From NCBI RefSeq assembly GCF_000013745.1, contig NC_007925.1, positions 3,286,001 to 3,350,000 on the forward strand: DNA of 64,000 nucleotides, written 5' to 3'. Positions within the stretch are counted from its first letter, which is position 1. Each line of letters begins with the position of its first letter. Both the position numbers and the translations under genes were made by a program. This stretch comes from Rhodopseudomonas_A palustris_F. GTDB lineage: Bacteria > Pseudomonadota > Alphaproteobacteria > Rhizobiales > Xanthobacteraceae. Below the pieces are notes generated by a model, which saw only the letters and a program-made list of their open reading frames with translations, was not told the DNA's origin and ran no database searches. Of this stretch, positions 19,311-27,701 are shown piece by piece.

Positions 19311-19653
19311 TATCGACGTGTCCCAATTCGTTGTCGAGACCACGGACGGTGACCGGGCTTCTTACCTCCGGCATGCGATTGGAAATGTGACACGGCGAGT
19401 TACATATGATGCATTGGTGGATCTCAATATGATATCGATACCGTTAAGTGACCACGATATGGCGCGTCGATCGAACGCGAAGCGCCGCCGCTGGAGCGTC
19501 TTTTGCCACGTCATCACCGATCCGCGTGCACCACGATCTGATATATTTCTCACCACACCACACATTGCCGTCACACGGATTCGTTAGGGAATATCATACG
19601 CCTCGTCGTCGTACCGGCGACCGAAACAGGCGCGCGTATCAGTGAGGCAGACA
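19311..19653. other. Divergent gspE/gspD intergenic region
   Basis: About 340 bases with no credible gene. It must hold the promoters of both the gspE-M operon and gspD. A 21-base inverted repeat is annotated separately. TATGAT sequences at 19405 and 19428 (plus strand) could be -10 boxes, but neither has a clear -35. Confidence 0.5.
19385..19405. promoter_or_regulatory. Inverted repeat ATGTGAC-N7-GTTACAT, candidate operator
   Basis: Arms of seven bases, with six of seven pairs complementary, are separated by seven bases in the shared gspE/gspD promoter region. The size and symmetry fit a dimeric regulator site. I cannot name the regulator. Confidence 0.35.
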
Positions 19654-21978
19654 GTGGGCCGAGTAACGCGCCGAGTTGGTTTGTTGGTCCATTTCGTGGT
19701 GTTCGGCGCGATCCTCGCCGGGTGCAACACGATCGCCGACACCGACGCCGACCAAGCCCCTGATGTGTTCGAAAGAATCCGCTCCATCGATCTGCTGCCG
19801 CGATATCCCAGCCAAATGCGCCCGGCCGAACTGAGCACGGGACGTCCGATGAAGCCGACAATCTACCCGGCCGATCCGGCGAAGAATGCGGCGGCATCCG
19901 CCACGGCACCGCCGGCTTCCGCGACCAGCGGCGACGGCTTTGAATTGAATTTCGAAAACACCCCGGTCGCCTCGGTCGCCAAGGTCGTGCTCGGCGACAT
20001 CCTCGGGATCGGATACGTCATCGACCCGCGCGTGCAGGGCAACATCAGCCTGTCGTCGGGGCGTCCGGTGCCGAAGTCCGACATCCTGTTCGCGCTCGAG
20101 AACGCGCTGCGGATCGGCGGCGTCGCGCTGGTGCGCGATAACGCCGCCTACCGGCTGATGCCGCAGGCCGATGCGGTCGGGGTGGGATCGGCCGATGCAG
20201 CCGAGCGGACCGAGGCGGGCTACGGGATCTCGGTGGTGCCGTTGCAGCATGTTTCGGCGCAAACGGTCGTCAAACTGGTCGACAGCTTCGGCACCAAGCC
20301 CGGCATGGTGCGGGCCGACACCGGCCGCAACCTGATCCTGCTTCAAGGCACCGGCAGCGAGCGGCGCAATGCCGTCGATCTCGTGCTCGGCTTCGATGCC
20401 GATTGGATGCGCGGACAGTCGGTCGGAATATTCCCGGTCCAGAACAGCAACCCCGAGCCGATCATTGCCGAACTGGAAAAGATCGTGGATTCCGGTGAAG
20501 GCGGCGTGACGCAGAGCATGATTAAGTTCCAGGCCATCAGCCGGATGAACGCTGTGCTTGCGGTGACCCGTAAGTCCGAACTGCTGCGTCGCGTCGAGAC
20601 CTGGATTCAGCGCCTCGACACGACCAACACCGGGCGTTCGGCGATCCACGTCTACCGCGTCAAATATGGCGAAGCCCGACAGATTGCGCGCGTCCTCAAT
20701 GAGATTTTTGGCGGTGGCGGCGCAACCGGGTCGTCATCGGCGCTGGACAGCGCCGCCGGCCAAATCGCGCCGGGGTCCGGTCTAGCGGCCAGTTCGAGCA
20801 GCAGTTCCGCACTCAACCGGCTATCGGCGGGCCAATCATCGAGCGGCTTTGCAACGGGCGCGAAGACCGCAAGCAGCGGCGCCGCCACGACGAACGCGCC
20901 GGCAACGCCGTCCGGCGCGCAGGGCAGCCTGTTCGATGCCCGCAGCGGCGGCTCGCCGGGTGGGCGTAGCGGAACGGCGGAGAGCAGCTCCGGGAACATA
21001 TTGGACGGCATCCGGATCACCGCCGACACCGTCAACAACGCGTTGCTGATCTACGCGAGCCAGGAGCAATACAGCATCGTCGAGCGAACCGTACGACAAG
21101 TCGACCAACCTCAGCTCCAGGTCGCCATCGATGCCACGATTGCCGAAGTCACGCTGACCGACGACCTGCAGTTCGGCGTTCAGACCTACCTCACCAGCCG
21201 CGATTTCGGAATGCCGGCAGACCGCGGATCGCTCGGCACCGCGTCAAGTTCGGCGCTGATCAGCGCCGCCAGCGACGTCGTGCTCAATCGCGCAATCCCC
21301 GGCTTCAATTTCCTGGTCGGTTCGGGATCCTCGCCGAAGGCAATCCTCAACGCCCTGCACGCAATCACCGAGGTCAAAGTGCTGTCGAATCCCTCGCTGG
21401 TGGTGATCGACAATCAGGTCGCGACTCTTCAGGTCGGCGACGAGATCCCGATCCAGACCGGCAGCGCCACCGTGCTCAGCAGCAGCAATACGATCGCGAA
21501 TACCACCGATTATCGCCGCACGGGAATCCTGCTGCAGGTCGTGCCGCGCATCAACGCCAACGGCAATGTCAGGCTGGAGATCGAGCAGGAGATCAGCAAT
21601 CCGGTCGCGAGCTCGTCAACCTCGTCGTCTTCATCGACCTCGACCAACTCGCTGACGCCAACGGTGTCGACCCGCAAGGTCAAGAGTTCGGTAGCGGTCG
21701 CCAGCGGCCAGACCGTGCTGCTCGCCGGTCTGATCAGCGATACCCAGAACAAAACCCGGTCCGGCATTCCGGGGCTCGACCAGCTTCCAGGGGTCGGCGA
21801 CGTCTTCTCGCAGACCGAGAAGATAATGAAGCGAACCGAATTGATCATCTTCATCCGTCCGCAGATCATTCGCGACGGTTCGGACGCGCATTTCGTCGCC
21901 GAGGAACTGCGTACCAAACTTCGCGGCACGATCGGGGCGGTCGGGTCGGGACAAGCCGTCCCCGCCAAATACCGCTGA
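19654..21978 (+). CDS. gspD: Type II secretion outer-membrane secretin GspD, lipoprotein type
   Basis: About 774 residues. The start is best placed at the GTG at 19654, which has GAGG six bases upstream; a GTG at 19642 would add four residues. The signal peptide ends in a lipobox, ILAGC, with Cys24 followed by Asn, so the protein is predicted to be lipidated and sorted to the outer membrane. The periplasmic N0 domain (NFENTPVASVAKVVLGDILG), N1/N2 and N3 follow. N3 is broken by a roughly 95-residue Ser/Gly/Ala-rich insertion. The secretin barrel has VLSNPSLVVIDNQVATLQVG, VPRINANGNVRLEIEQEIS and GIPGLDQLPGVGDVFS. No pilotin gene is seen. In HxcQ of Pseudomonas a lipid anchor replaces the pilotin, and the same is likely here. 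Confidence 0.92.
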   Translation: MGRVTRRVGLLVHFVVFGAILAGCNTIADTDADQAPDVFERIRSIDLLPRYPSQMRPAELSTGRPMKPTIYPADPAKNAAASATAPPASATSGDGFELNFENTPVASVAKVVLGDILGIGYVIDPRVQGNISLSSGRPVPKSDILFALENALRIGGVALVRDNAAYRLMPQADAVGVGSADAAERTEAGYGISVVPLQHVSAQTVVKLVDSFGTKPGMVRADTGRNLILLQGTGSERRNAVDLVLGFDADWMRGQSVGIFPVQNSNPEPIIAELEKIVDSGEGGVTQSMIKFQAISRMNAVLAVTRKSELLRRVETWIQRLDTTNTGRSAIHVYRVKYGEARQIARVLNEIFGGGGATGSSSALDSAAGQIAPGSGLAASSSSSSALNRLSAGQSSSGFATGAKTASSGAATTNAPATPSGAQGSLFDARSGGSPGGRSGTAESSSGNILDGIRITADTVNNALLIYASQEQYSIVERTVRQVDQPQLQVAIDATIAEVTLTDDLQFGVQTYLTSRDFGMPADRGSLGTASSSALISAASDVVLNRAIPGFNFLVGSGSSPKAILNALHAITEVKVLSNPSLVVIDNQVATLQVGDEIPIQTGSATVLSSSNTIANTTDYRRTGILLQVVPRINANGNVRLEIEQEISNPVASSSTSSSSSTSTNSLTPTVSTRKVKSSVAVASGQTVLLAGLISDTQNKTRSGIPGLDQLPGVGDVFSQTEKIMKRTELIIFIRPQIIRDGSDAHFVAEELRTKLRGTIGAVGSGQAVPAKYR

Positions 21979-22042
21979 ACGGCGGCACCGCTGAACGGGG
22001 TGGATCGACGGCAGCGCGAGGCACTTGTAACCGCGGGGTCAC

Positions 22043-22540
22043 ATGGAGCGATCAGCCAAATTGATTTTCGTCACCGTCGTCGTTGCGCTCGCAGTGACCC
22101 GTCCGGCCTTCGCGGATTCCGTTCGCGCCGCTAGCGCCGCATTCGCCCGGGGCGAGTTTGTCAAGGTCGCACGGCTGCTTCCACCGCTCGCCGAACGCGG
22201 CAACGCCCGTGCGCAGGCTATGCTCGGGTTCATGTATGCGACGGGCCAAGGCGTTCCGCAGGCCTACGATGCAGCCAGCTATTGGTATCGCCTCTCGGCT
22301 GAACAGGGCAATACCACGGCGCAGTATCTGCTCGGCCTGATGTACGACAAGGGCCACGGCGTGCCGCGCGACGAGGTTGCGGCGTACGCCTGGCTCAATC
22401 TCGCCGCAGCCCGCGCGCCGAAACAGCTCCGCGGCAAATACCAGAATCTTCGCAACGCGGTGGCATCGAAGATGACACGCGGCCAGATCGCCGAGGGTCA
22501 ATGGCTCGCTCGGCAATGGTCGGCAGGTCCGGACTTTTGA
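22043..22540 (+). CDS. Exported Sel1-repeat (TPR-like) protein
   Basis: A 165-residue protein with a signal peptide ending PAFADS near residue 25. About three Sel1-type repeats follow, two of them clear: AQAMLGFMYATGQGVPQAYDAASYWYRLSAEQG and AQYLLGLMYDKGHGVPRDEVAAYAWLNLAA. Such repeats form a curved helical scaffold for protein-protein contacts. It starts 64 bases after gspD on the same strand and is probably cotranscribed, so it may be an accessory of the secretin. Its specific role is unknown. Confidence 0.8.
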   Translation: MERSAKLIFVTVVVALAVTRPAFADSVRAASAAFARGEFVKVARLLPPLAERGNARAQAMLGFMYATGQGVPQAYDAASYWYRLSAEQGNTTAQYLLGLMYDKGHGVPRDEVAAYAWLNLAAARAPKQLRGKYQNLRNAVASKMTRGQIAEGQWLARQWSAGPDF

Positions 22541-22556
22541 ACGGAGCGCCGGCCCA

Positions 22557-23243
22557 TCACCCGCTCCGGAGCACGGTCGCCTCCAGAAGCCAGCCGAGCC
22601 AGATGGCCGGCGCGAAGTACAAGCCAAACGGCAGCCGGCTGCTCCGCCGAACGGCATGCCGGAGGATGTAACGGCGCGCCGCGTAAACCATAAGCGCAGA
22701 CACCGCGGCGATCTCAACCGCGATCGGCATGGTCGACCAGCCAAGCCATAGGCCGGCGACGGCGGCGAGCTTGACGTCGCCCAGTCCGATGCCCTGACGC
22801 CCGCGCAGCCGGGCATAGATCATCCGCAACGAAAGAAACATCAGGCCGAGGACCATCGCGCGCAGCGTCGCGTCGACGAGCGCTGCGCCCGCATCGTCGC
22901 GCCCCGCCACGATCGCGTTTACGATTCCCAGCGCCAGCGCCGTCGCGGTCAGGACATCAGGAATGATAAAGCGCCGACGATCGACGACCGCGATCGCCAG
23001 CATGATCAGCGCCAGTCCCGCCCCCAGCCATCCGTCGACGCCATCAACGGCCGTTATGCTGACCACCACCGCCGGCACTCCGGTCGCCAGAACAGGGATC
23101 GCAGCTTGGAACAGCCGCACAGGCCTTGCTAGGAGCGCCGTTGCGGCAGCTTCCCGCGCCGACACCGGCCTGCGGCCCGGAATTTCATCGCGTGACCTCA
23201 CGCCATCGATTCCATTGGTTGTCCGCGCGCGGATGAGAGCCAA
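22557..23243 (-). CDS. gspO: Prepilin peptidase, A24 family, short form (GspO)
   Basis: A 228-residue polytopic protein with both aspartic-protease motifs: VVDRRRFIIPD (first catalytic Asp) and GLGDVKLAA (second, the GxGD motif). It should cut the leaders of GspG-K at the inner membrane. It lacks the N-terminal cytoplasmic methyltransferase domain with paired Cys motifs found in full-length GspO/PilD, so it resembles the peptidase-only CpaA/TadV type. The start is uncertain: TTG at 23243 is the longest frame and a GTG near 23201 is an alternative. It converges on the Sel1 gene with 16 bases between stops. Confidence 0.85.
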   Translation of the reverse strand: MALIRARTTNGIDGVRSRDEIPGRRPVSAREAAATALLARPVRLFQAAIPVLATGVPAVVVSITAVDGVDGWLGAGLALIMLAIAVVDRRRFIIPDVLTATALALGIVNAIVAGRDDAGAALVDATLRAMVLGLMFLSLRMIYARLRGRQGIGLGDVKLAAVAGLWLGWSTMPIAVEIAAVSALMVYAARRYILRHAVRRSSRLPFGLYFAPAIWLGWLLEATVLRSG

Positions 23244-23330
23244 ATCGGTCGCGCGCTTGCAATGCGTTATAAGCGACTTGCAGCCGCCTTACACCACGTG
23301 ATTAGTGAAGGGGAGTCGAAAAGGCAACCG

Positions 23331-23361
23331 ACCGCGCGACCGTTGGGCGCGGTTGCGCGGT
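23331..23361 (-). terminator. Terminator of the amide operon
   Basis: A 12-base stem (ACCGCGCGACCG with CGGTTGCGCGGT, one wobble) has a seven-base loop. On the minus strand it is followed by a TTTT run at 23322-23319. It lies about 75 bases after the dehydrogenase stop and before gspO. Confidence 0.6.
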
Positions 23362-23435
23362 GCGGCCCCTGGACAACTCTGACCTTTCTCGTCGCGCGGC
23401 ATTCCGAGCGGCTGACCGCCCCTTGGCGTGTGCCG

Positions 23436-24197
23436 TCAGAACTGCACACCCCGGGTCAGCGCGCCGTCGACGACCAAATTGGTTCCGGTGATGAAGCTCG
23501 CCGCGCGACTGGCGAGGAACACCACCGCATTGGCCATTTCTTGCGGCGTCCCCATCCGGCCGGTGGGATTGAGCACCAGCGCTGTGTTGTAAAGCTCCGG
23601 ATTGCCGTGCTTGATCTGGTCCCACACGCCACCTTCGAAATAGGTGTTGCCGGGCGATACCGAATTGGCGCGAATGTTCTTGCCGGCGAGTTGATAGGCC
23701 AGTCCTTGCGTATAATGGATGATCGCCGCCTTGAAAGTCCCATAGGGACCGCAAGCGAAATCGATCTCGCGGCCTGAGACGCTCGCCACCGTGACGATCG
23801 CCGCGGCATCGCTGCATTCAAGATAAGGCATCGCGGCGTTGACCAGCCGCACCGTGCCCATCATGTCGGTGGCAAATTCCTTCTCCCAACTTTCGTCATC
23901 TTGCCCGATCGCCAGCGCGCTGACATTGGCGACCACGACGTCGACCCCGCCGAGCTGTTTCGCCATCGTCTCGACCCAGGCCTTCAGCGCCGTGGCGTCA
24001 GCCACGTCCGCCACGCCGCCATAGGCTGCAACGCCCATGGCTTTCAGCGCAGCGACGGTGCTCTCGACGTCCGCCGCGCTACGGGCGCAGACGCCGACAT
24101 CCGCGCCCTCAGTGGCGAAGGTTTCGGCGATGGCCCGGCCGATCCCTTTGGTGCCGCCGGTCACCAGCACTTTTGCGCCTTTCAATCCGAGATCCAT
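23436..24197 (-). CDS. Short-chain dehydrogenase/reductase (SDR)
   Basis: A 253-residue classical SDR. The cofactor loop is TGGTKGIG (about 14-21), VARSxxDVE-like sequence follows the second strand, and an ANVSA block stands where NNAG usually is. The catalytic Ser lies in VASVSG and the pair YGTFK gives the Tyr and Lys, so it looks active with NAD(P)H. It is the last gene of the amide operon, 20 bases after the nitrilase-family gene. Its substrate cannot be told from sequence. Context suggests a compound linked to amide or nitrile breakdown. Confidence 0.8.
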   Translation of the reverse strand: MDLGLKGAKVLVTGGTKGIGRAIAETFATEGADVGVCARSAADVESTVAALKAMGVAAYGGVADVADATALKAWVETMAKQLGGVDVVVANVSALAIGQDDESWEKEFATDMMGTVRLVNAAMPYLECSDAAAIVTVASVSGREIDFACGPYGTFKAAIIHYTQGLAYQLAGKNIRANSVSPGNTYFEGGVWDQIKHGNPELYNTALVLNPTGRMGTPQEMANAVVFLASRAASFITGTNLVVDGALTRGVQF

Positions 24198-24217
24198 GGT
24201 CTGCTCCGTTGCCGTGT

Positions 24218-25957
24218 TCAGAAATTTCCCGCCACCGCCTGGATCAGCGGCCGATAGCTGTGCGGCATCCGCATCGCCACCAGGTCCTTCCGCCGCACCA
24301 CATTGGTCGGATAGACGCTGTCGAGATTGCTGGTGTCGATCACCGCCGTGGCGACGCCCTCGCCGTCTTCGACCATGGCTTCGCGGCGTGGAAAGGCAAA
24401 GGTGTCGGGGCCGAACACGCCGCTCAGGCCGGCGTAACCGCGCGCAGGATCGATCACATTGGCGAAGGCGAAGAACACGTTGTTCTCGCCAGCGCGGACG
24501 CGGAAGTGATGCCAGTGATACGGATCGGCCCCGGTCGGGATCGGCGCCGGCTGCGCGACCGCCGTGCCGGCATGCGGCGAGCTGAACCGGGTCGCGATCG
24601 CCGCCGGGCAGACGATCAGATCGCAGCCGCGCAGCGCCAGCACGCGGCCTGCTTCCGGAAACATCGCGTCATGACCGATCAGCAGGCCAATCCGACCGAG
24701 CGGCGTATCGACCACGGTCCAGTCGTCGCCTGCGGTCGCCCAGCTGCGCTCGTCTTCGGTGAGATGCGTCTTGCGATAGACCGTCCATGCGCCGTCCGGT
24801 GCGATCAGGACCGCGCTGTTGTAGGTGAGTTCGCCGGCTCGCTCGGCGATGCCGCAGACCAGATAGAGCGACAGCTGCTTGGCGAGGTCGCCGAGCCGAT
24901 CGGTCGCCGGGCCCGGAATCGCCTGCGCAGCTTGCGCCGGGTCGATCAGACCGCTGATCGCCAGTTCCGGAAACACAACAAGCTCGACCCCGTCGGCCTT
25001 GGCTTGCCGAGCCAGCGCGTCGATGTGATCGAGATTGCCGTCCACATCGGAGCTCGGCGCAAATTGCGCGACGCTGACCCGCGACGACTTGCCCTCCGGC
25101 CATGGCTGATGACCGTACAGCTTGAAGAAATCGCGCGGATTCCAGCTGAAGGTGTCGGTCAGCAGCTCAGGGTAAAGCTCCGGCCGGCGCCGCTGGAACA
25201 CCGGCTCGCCGGCGACACGGCGCGCCCGCGCCAGATCGAGATCGATCTCCGCCATCGCCACGCCGTCGCCGCCATCGATGACGGCGGCGATCCCGCCATC
25301 CGGCGCGATCACGCAGCTGCCGCCGGAAAACTGCACTGTGCGCTCCAGCCCCCAGCGGTTGCTTTCGATCACGTAGCAGCCGTTCTCGAACGCCCGGCTG
25401 ATCCAGTACGGCGCCGGGGTCCGCTCGGCCAGCCAATTCGAGATGTGGCAAATGATGTCGGCGCCACCCAGCGCCATCAAGCGCGCGGTCTCGATGAAAT
25501 GGATATCCATGCAAATCAAGATGGCGATGCGCCCGATCGGCGTCTCGAACACCTGGTTGTGCAGATCCCCTGCCGCCGACCATTTCGGCTCGGCAATATA
25601 GGGATGGGTCTTGCGATGCCGGCCGATCACGCCCTCCGGCCCGATCAGCACCGCGGAGTTGAAATAGATGCCGTCGTCGTCGACCTCCGGCAGGCCGACG
25701 ACGATGTAGCAATCGTATTTTCGCGCCAGCGCGGCGAAGCGATCGGTGCTCGGCCCGGGAATCGGCTCGACATAGGGCGCAACCTCGGCGCGATCAAACC
25801 AGCAATATCCGGTGGTGCCCATTTCCGGCGTCACGATCAACCGGGCGCCGGATTGCGCCGCCTGCTCGCAGAGAGCGAGGAGACCGGCGATGTTGCGCTC
25901 CTTTTCGAACATGGTGGGTTCGAACTGGACGGTGGCAACCTGGATCTTGCGCGACAT
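24218..25957 (-). CDS. Tandem nitrilase/amidase-family protein, second domain lacking catalytic Cys
   Basis: A 579-residue fusion of two carbon-nitrogen hydrolase domains. Domain 1 (about 4-285) has the full triad: Glu45 in TPEMGTTGY, Lys116 in HRKTHPY and Cys149 in ILICMD. It should hydrolyse an amide or nitrile. Domain 2 (about 293-570) keeps Glu331 (FPELAISG) and Lys396 (YRKTHLTEDE). Where Cys149 aligns, however, it reads LLIGHD with Gly428, so it cannot act by the usual mechanism. Family members are normally single-domain proteins of 260-350 residues. The gene starts 13 bases after the formamidase stop, within the operon. The second domain may be structural or regulatory; that part is inference. 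Confidence 0.85.
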   Translation of the reverse strand: MSRKIQVATVQFEPTMFEKERNIAGLLALCEQAAQSGARLIVTPEMGTTGYCWFDRAEVAPYVEPIPGPSTDRFAALARKYDCYIVVGLPEVDDDGIYFNSAVLIGPEGVIGRHRKTHPYIAEPKWSAAGDLHNQVFETPIGRIAILICMDIHFIETARLMALGGADIICHISNWLAERTPAPYWISRAFENGCYVIESNRWGLERTVQFSGGSCVIAPDGGIAAVIDGGDGVAMAEIDLDLARARRVAGEPVFQRRRPELYPELLTDTFSWNPRDFFKLYGHQPWPEGKSSRVSVAQFAPSSDVDGNLDHIDALARQAKADGVELVVFPELAISGLIDPAQAAQAIPGPATDRLGDLAKQLSLYLVCGIAERAGELTYNSAVLIAPDGAWTVYRKTHLTEDERSWATAGDDWTVVDTPLGRIGLLIGHDAMFPEAGRVLALRGCDLIVCPAAIATRFSSPHAGTAVAQPAPIPTGADPYHWHHFRVRAGENNVFFAFANVIDPARGYAGLSGVFGPDTFAFPRREAMVEDGEGVATAVIDTSNLDSVYPTNVVRRKDLVAMRMPHSYRPLIQAVAGNF

Positions 25958-25970
25958 CGCCGTTCTCCTC

Positions 25971-26960
25971 TCAGACCAGGAACGATTTCTTGATCGAAGC
26001 GCCGAGCGTGTATTTCGGATCGACCATGTTGCCGAGCCGGACCCGACCGGTCTGGGTCAGCAGCATGTAGGCGTCGATCTCCTCGAAGCCGTAGTCGGCT
26101 GCCATCCAGCGGCACAGCTCGCGATAGGCGATCCGCGCGGCGTCCTCCATCGGCCGCGCCGAGCCGATGCACATGATGAAGTCCTTGGTCTCCAGTCGCG
26201 GCCAATGAATGTTCCAGCCCTTGATCAGATCGATCTGCAAGGTGGTGACGGTGGGATGCTCGATCGCGACGCCACACAGTTCGCCGTCGCCCTGGGCGGC
26301 GTGGCAATCGCCGAGATACAGCAGCCCACCCTTGATGTTGACCGGCAGATAGATGATAGCGCCGACGCCGACATCCGGCAGGTCCATGTTGCCGCCATAG
26401 TAATCCGGGACCAGCGACGAGATCGCCTCGATTTCCGGCGAGGTTCCGATGGTGCCGATGAACGGCTCATAGGGTAGCGTGATCTTGTCGTTCCATTTGG
26501 TGCCGGTCTCCAGATCGATGTGCAGCTTCTTGACCCGCTCCGGCAGCGAAGGATTGAGCAATGCGGTCTGCCCGGTGCCGACCAGGCCGCCGAACTCCGG
26601 CATCACCACGGTAGTGCCGCGCGGCTGCGGCCCACGCGGCACGATGCTCTTGATGGAGACAGCCAGGACGTCGCCCTTCTCGGCGCCGTTGACATAGATC
26701 GGCCCATTCTGCGGGTTGAGAAATGGAAAGTTGAGGATCTTCGACGGAATGTCGGTCTCTGATTTGATGGCGCCCTCGAAGGCGTCATGGGTTTCGGCGG
26801 ACACCACCGCACCGGGATCGACAGTCAGAATCGGATCGACATAGGGCCCGTAGACATAGTGATACTTGCCCTGGTCGGCCTCGGTGATCGCGTGGCTCGT
26901 GCCGGCCACGCCCTTGGCGACGCCCTTGCGCGCCATAATCGAATCCGTCTGCCAGTCCAT
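25971..26960 (-). CDS. fmdA: Formamidase (acetamidase/formamidase family)
   Basis: A 329-residue member of the FmdA/AmdA family. Typical blocks are DPILTVDPGAVVSAETHDAFEG, EKGDVLAVSIKSIVPRG, a metal-site-like GDCHAAQGDGELCGVAIE and FIMCIGSARPMEDAARIAYRELCRW. These enzymes release ammonia and formate from formamide, or the matching acid from short amides. They are cytoplasmic. The ATG at 26960 has AAGGAG seven bases upstream and is preferred over the frame's longer start at 26978. It lies between the transporter ATPase gene and the tandem nitrilase gene, giving one unit for uptake and hydrolysis. Confidence 0.9.
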   Translation of the reverse strand: MDWQTDSIMARKGVAKGVAGTSHAITEADQGKYHYVYGPYVDPILTVDPGAVVSAETHDAFEGAIKSETDIPSKILNFPFLNPQNGPIYVNGAEKGDVLAVSIKSIVPRGPQPRGTTVVMPEFGGLVGTGQTALLNPSLPERVKKLHIDLETGTKWNDKITLPYEPFIGTIGTSPEIEAISSLVPDYYGGNMDLPDVGVGAIIYLPVNIKGGLLYLGDCHAAQGDGELCGVAIEHPTVTTLQIDLIKGWNIHWPRLETKDFIMCIGSARPMEDAARIAYRELCRWMAADYGFEEIDAYMLLTQTGRVRLGNMVDPKYTLGASIKKSFLV

Positions 26961-26987
26961 GATGAGCTCCTTTTCCATTGTTGAAAT

Positions 26988-27701
26988 TCAAACCGCGAGG
27001 TGGCGACGCATTTCGGCTTCGTCGTCGAGCGCGCTGCGATCGAGATCGGCGACGATGCGGCCCTTCTCCATGACGTAGCAGCGCTGCGCCATGGCGCGGA
27101 TCATGTCGAGATTCTGCTCGACCAGGATAATGGTGACGCCGGTCTTGCGGTTCAGCGCCACCATGTCGCGCGCGATATCCTGCACGATGTTGGGCTGGAT
27201 TCCCTCCGAGGGTTCGTCGAGCAGAATGAGGTCGGGGTCGGCGATCAGCACCCGCCCGATCGCCAGCTGCTGCTGCTGCCCGCCGGACATCGTGCCGGCT
27301 GGCTGGCTCCATCGCTCGCCGAGAATCGGAAACGTCTCGATGATCTGCTGCTTGCCTGCGTCGGTCAGGCCGCCCTTGATCGCGGCGCCGACCGCGATGT
27401 TCTCGCCGACGCTGAGCCGCGGAAACACGTCGCGCCCCTGCGGCACGTAACCGATGCCGAGCCGCGCCCGGCGGAACGCCGGCAGCGCTTCGATCGCCTC
27501 GCCGCGAAACACGATCGAGCCGTCCATCGGCGGCACCAGCCCGATCAGGCTTTTCATCAGCGTGGATTTTCCGACGCCATTGCGCCCGATCACCGCGACG
27601 ATCTCGCCCTCGCGCACCTCGATCTCGAGGCCCTGCAGCACCGGCTTGCCGCCATAGCCGGCGCGCAGGCCGACGGTGTTGAGGATGACTTCCTTACGCA
27701 T
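26988..27701 (-). CDS. urtE: ABC transporter ATPase, UrtE/LivF type
   Basis: A 237-residue ATPase: Walker A GRNGVGKST, signature MSGGQQQQLAIGR, Walker B LILLDEPSEGIQP and the switch His-loop equivalent ILVEQN. SEGIQPNIV is typical of the UrtE branch. It powers uptake together with the preceding UrtD-like ATPase and the two permeases. Its start overlaps the end of the urtD-like gene by eight bases. In this operon the cargo is more likely a short amide or urea than an amino acid. Confidence 0.88.
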   Translation of the reverse strand: MRKEVILNTVGLRAGYGGKPVLQGLEIEVREGEIVAVIGRNGVGKSTLMKSLIGLVPPMDGSIVFRGEAIEALPAFRRARLGIGYVPQGRDVFPRLSVGENIAVGAAIKGGLTDAGKQQIIETFPILGERWSQPAGTMSGGQQQQLAIGRVLIADPDLILLDEPSEGIQPNIVQDIARDMVALNRKTGVTIILVEQNLDMIRAMAQRCYVMEKGRIVADLDRSALDDEAEMRRHLAV

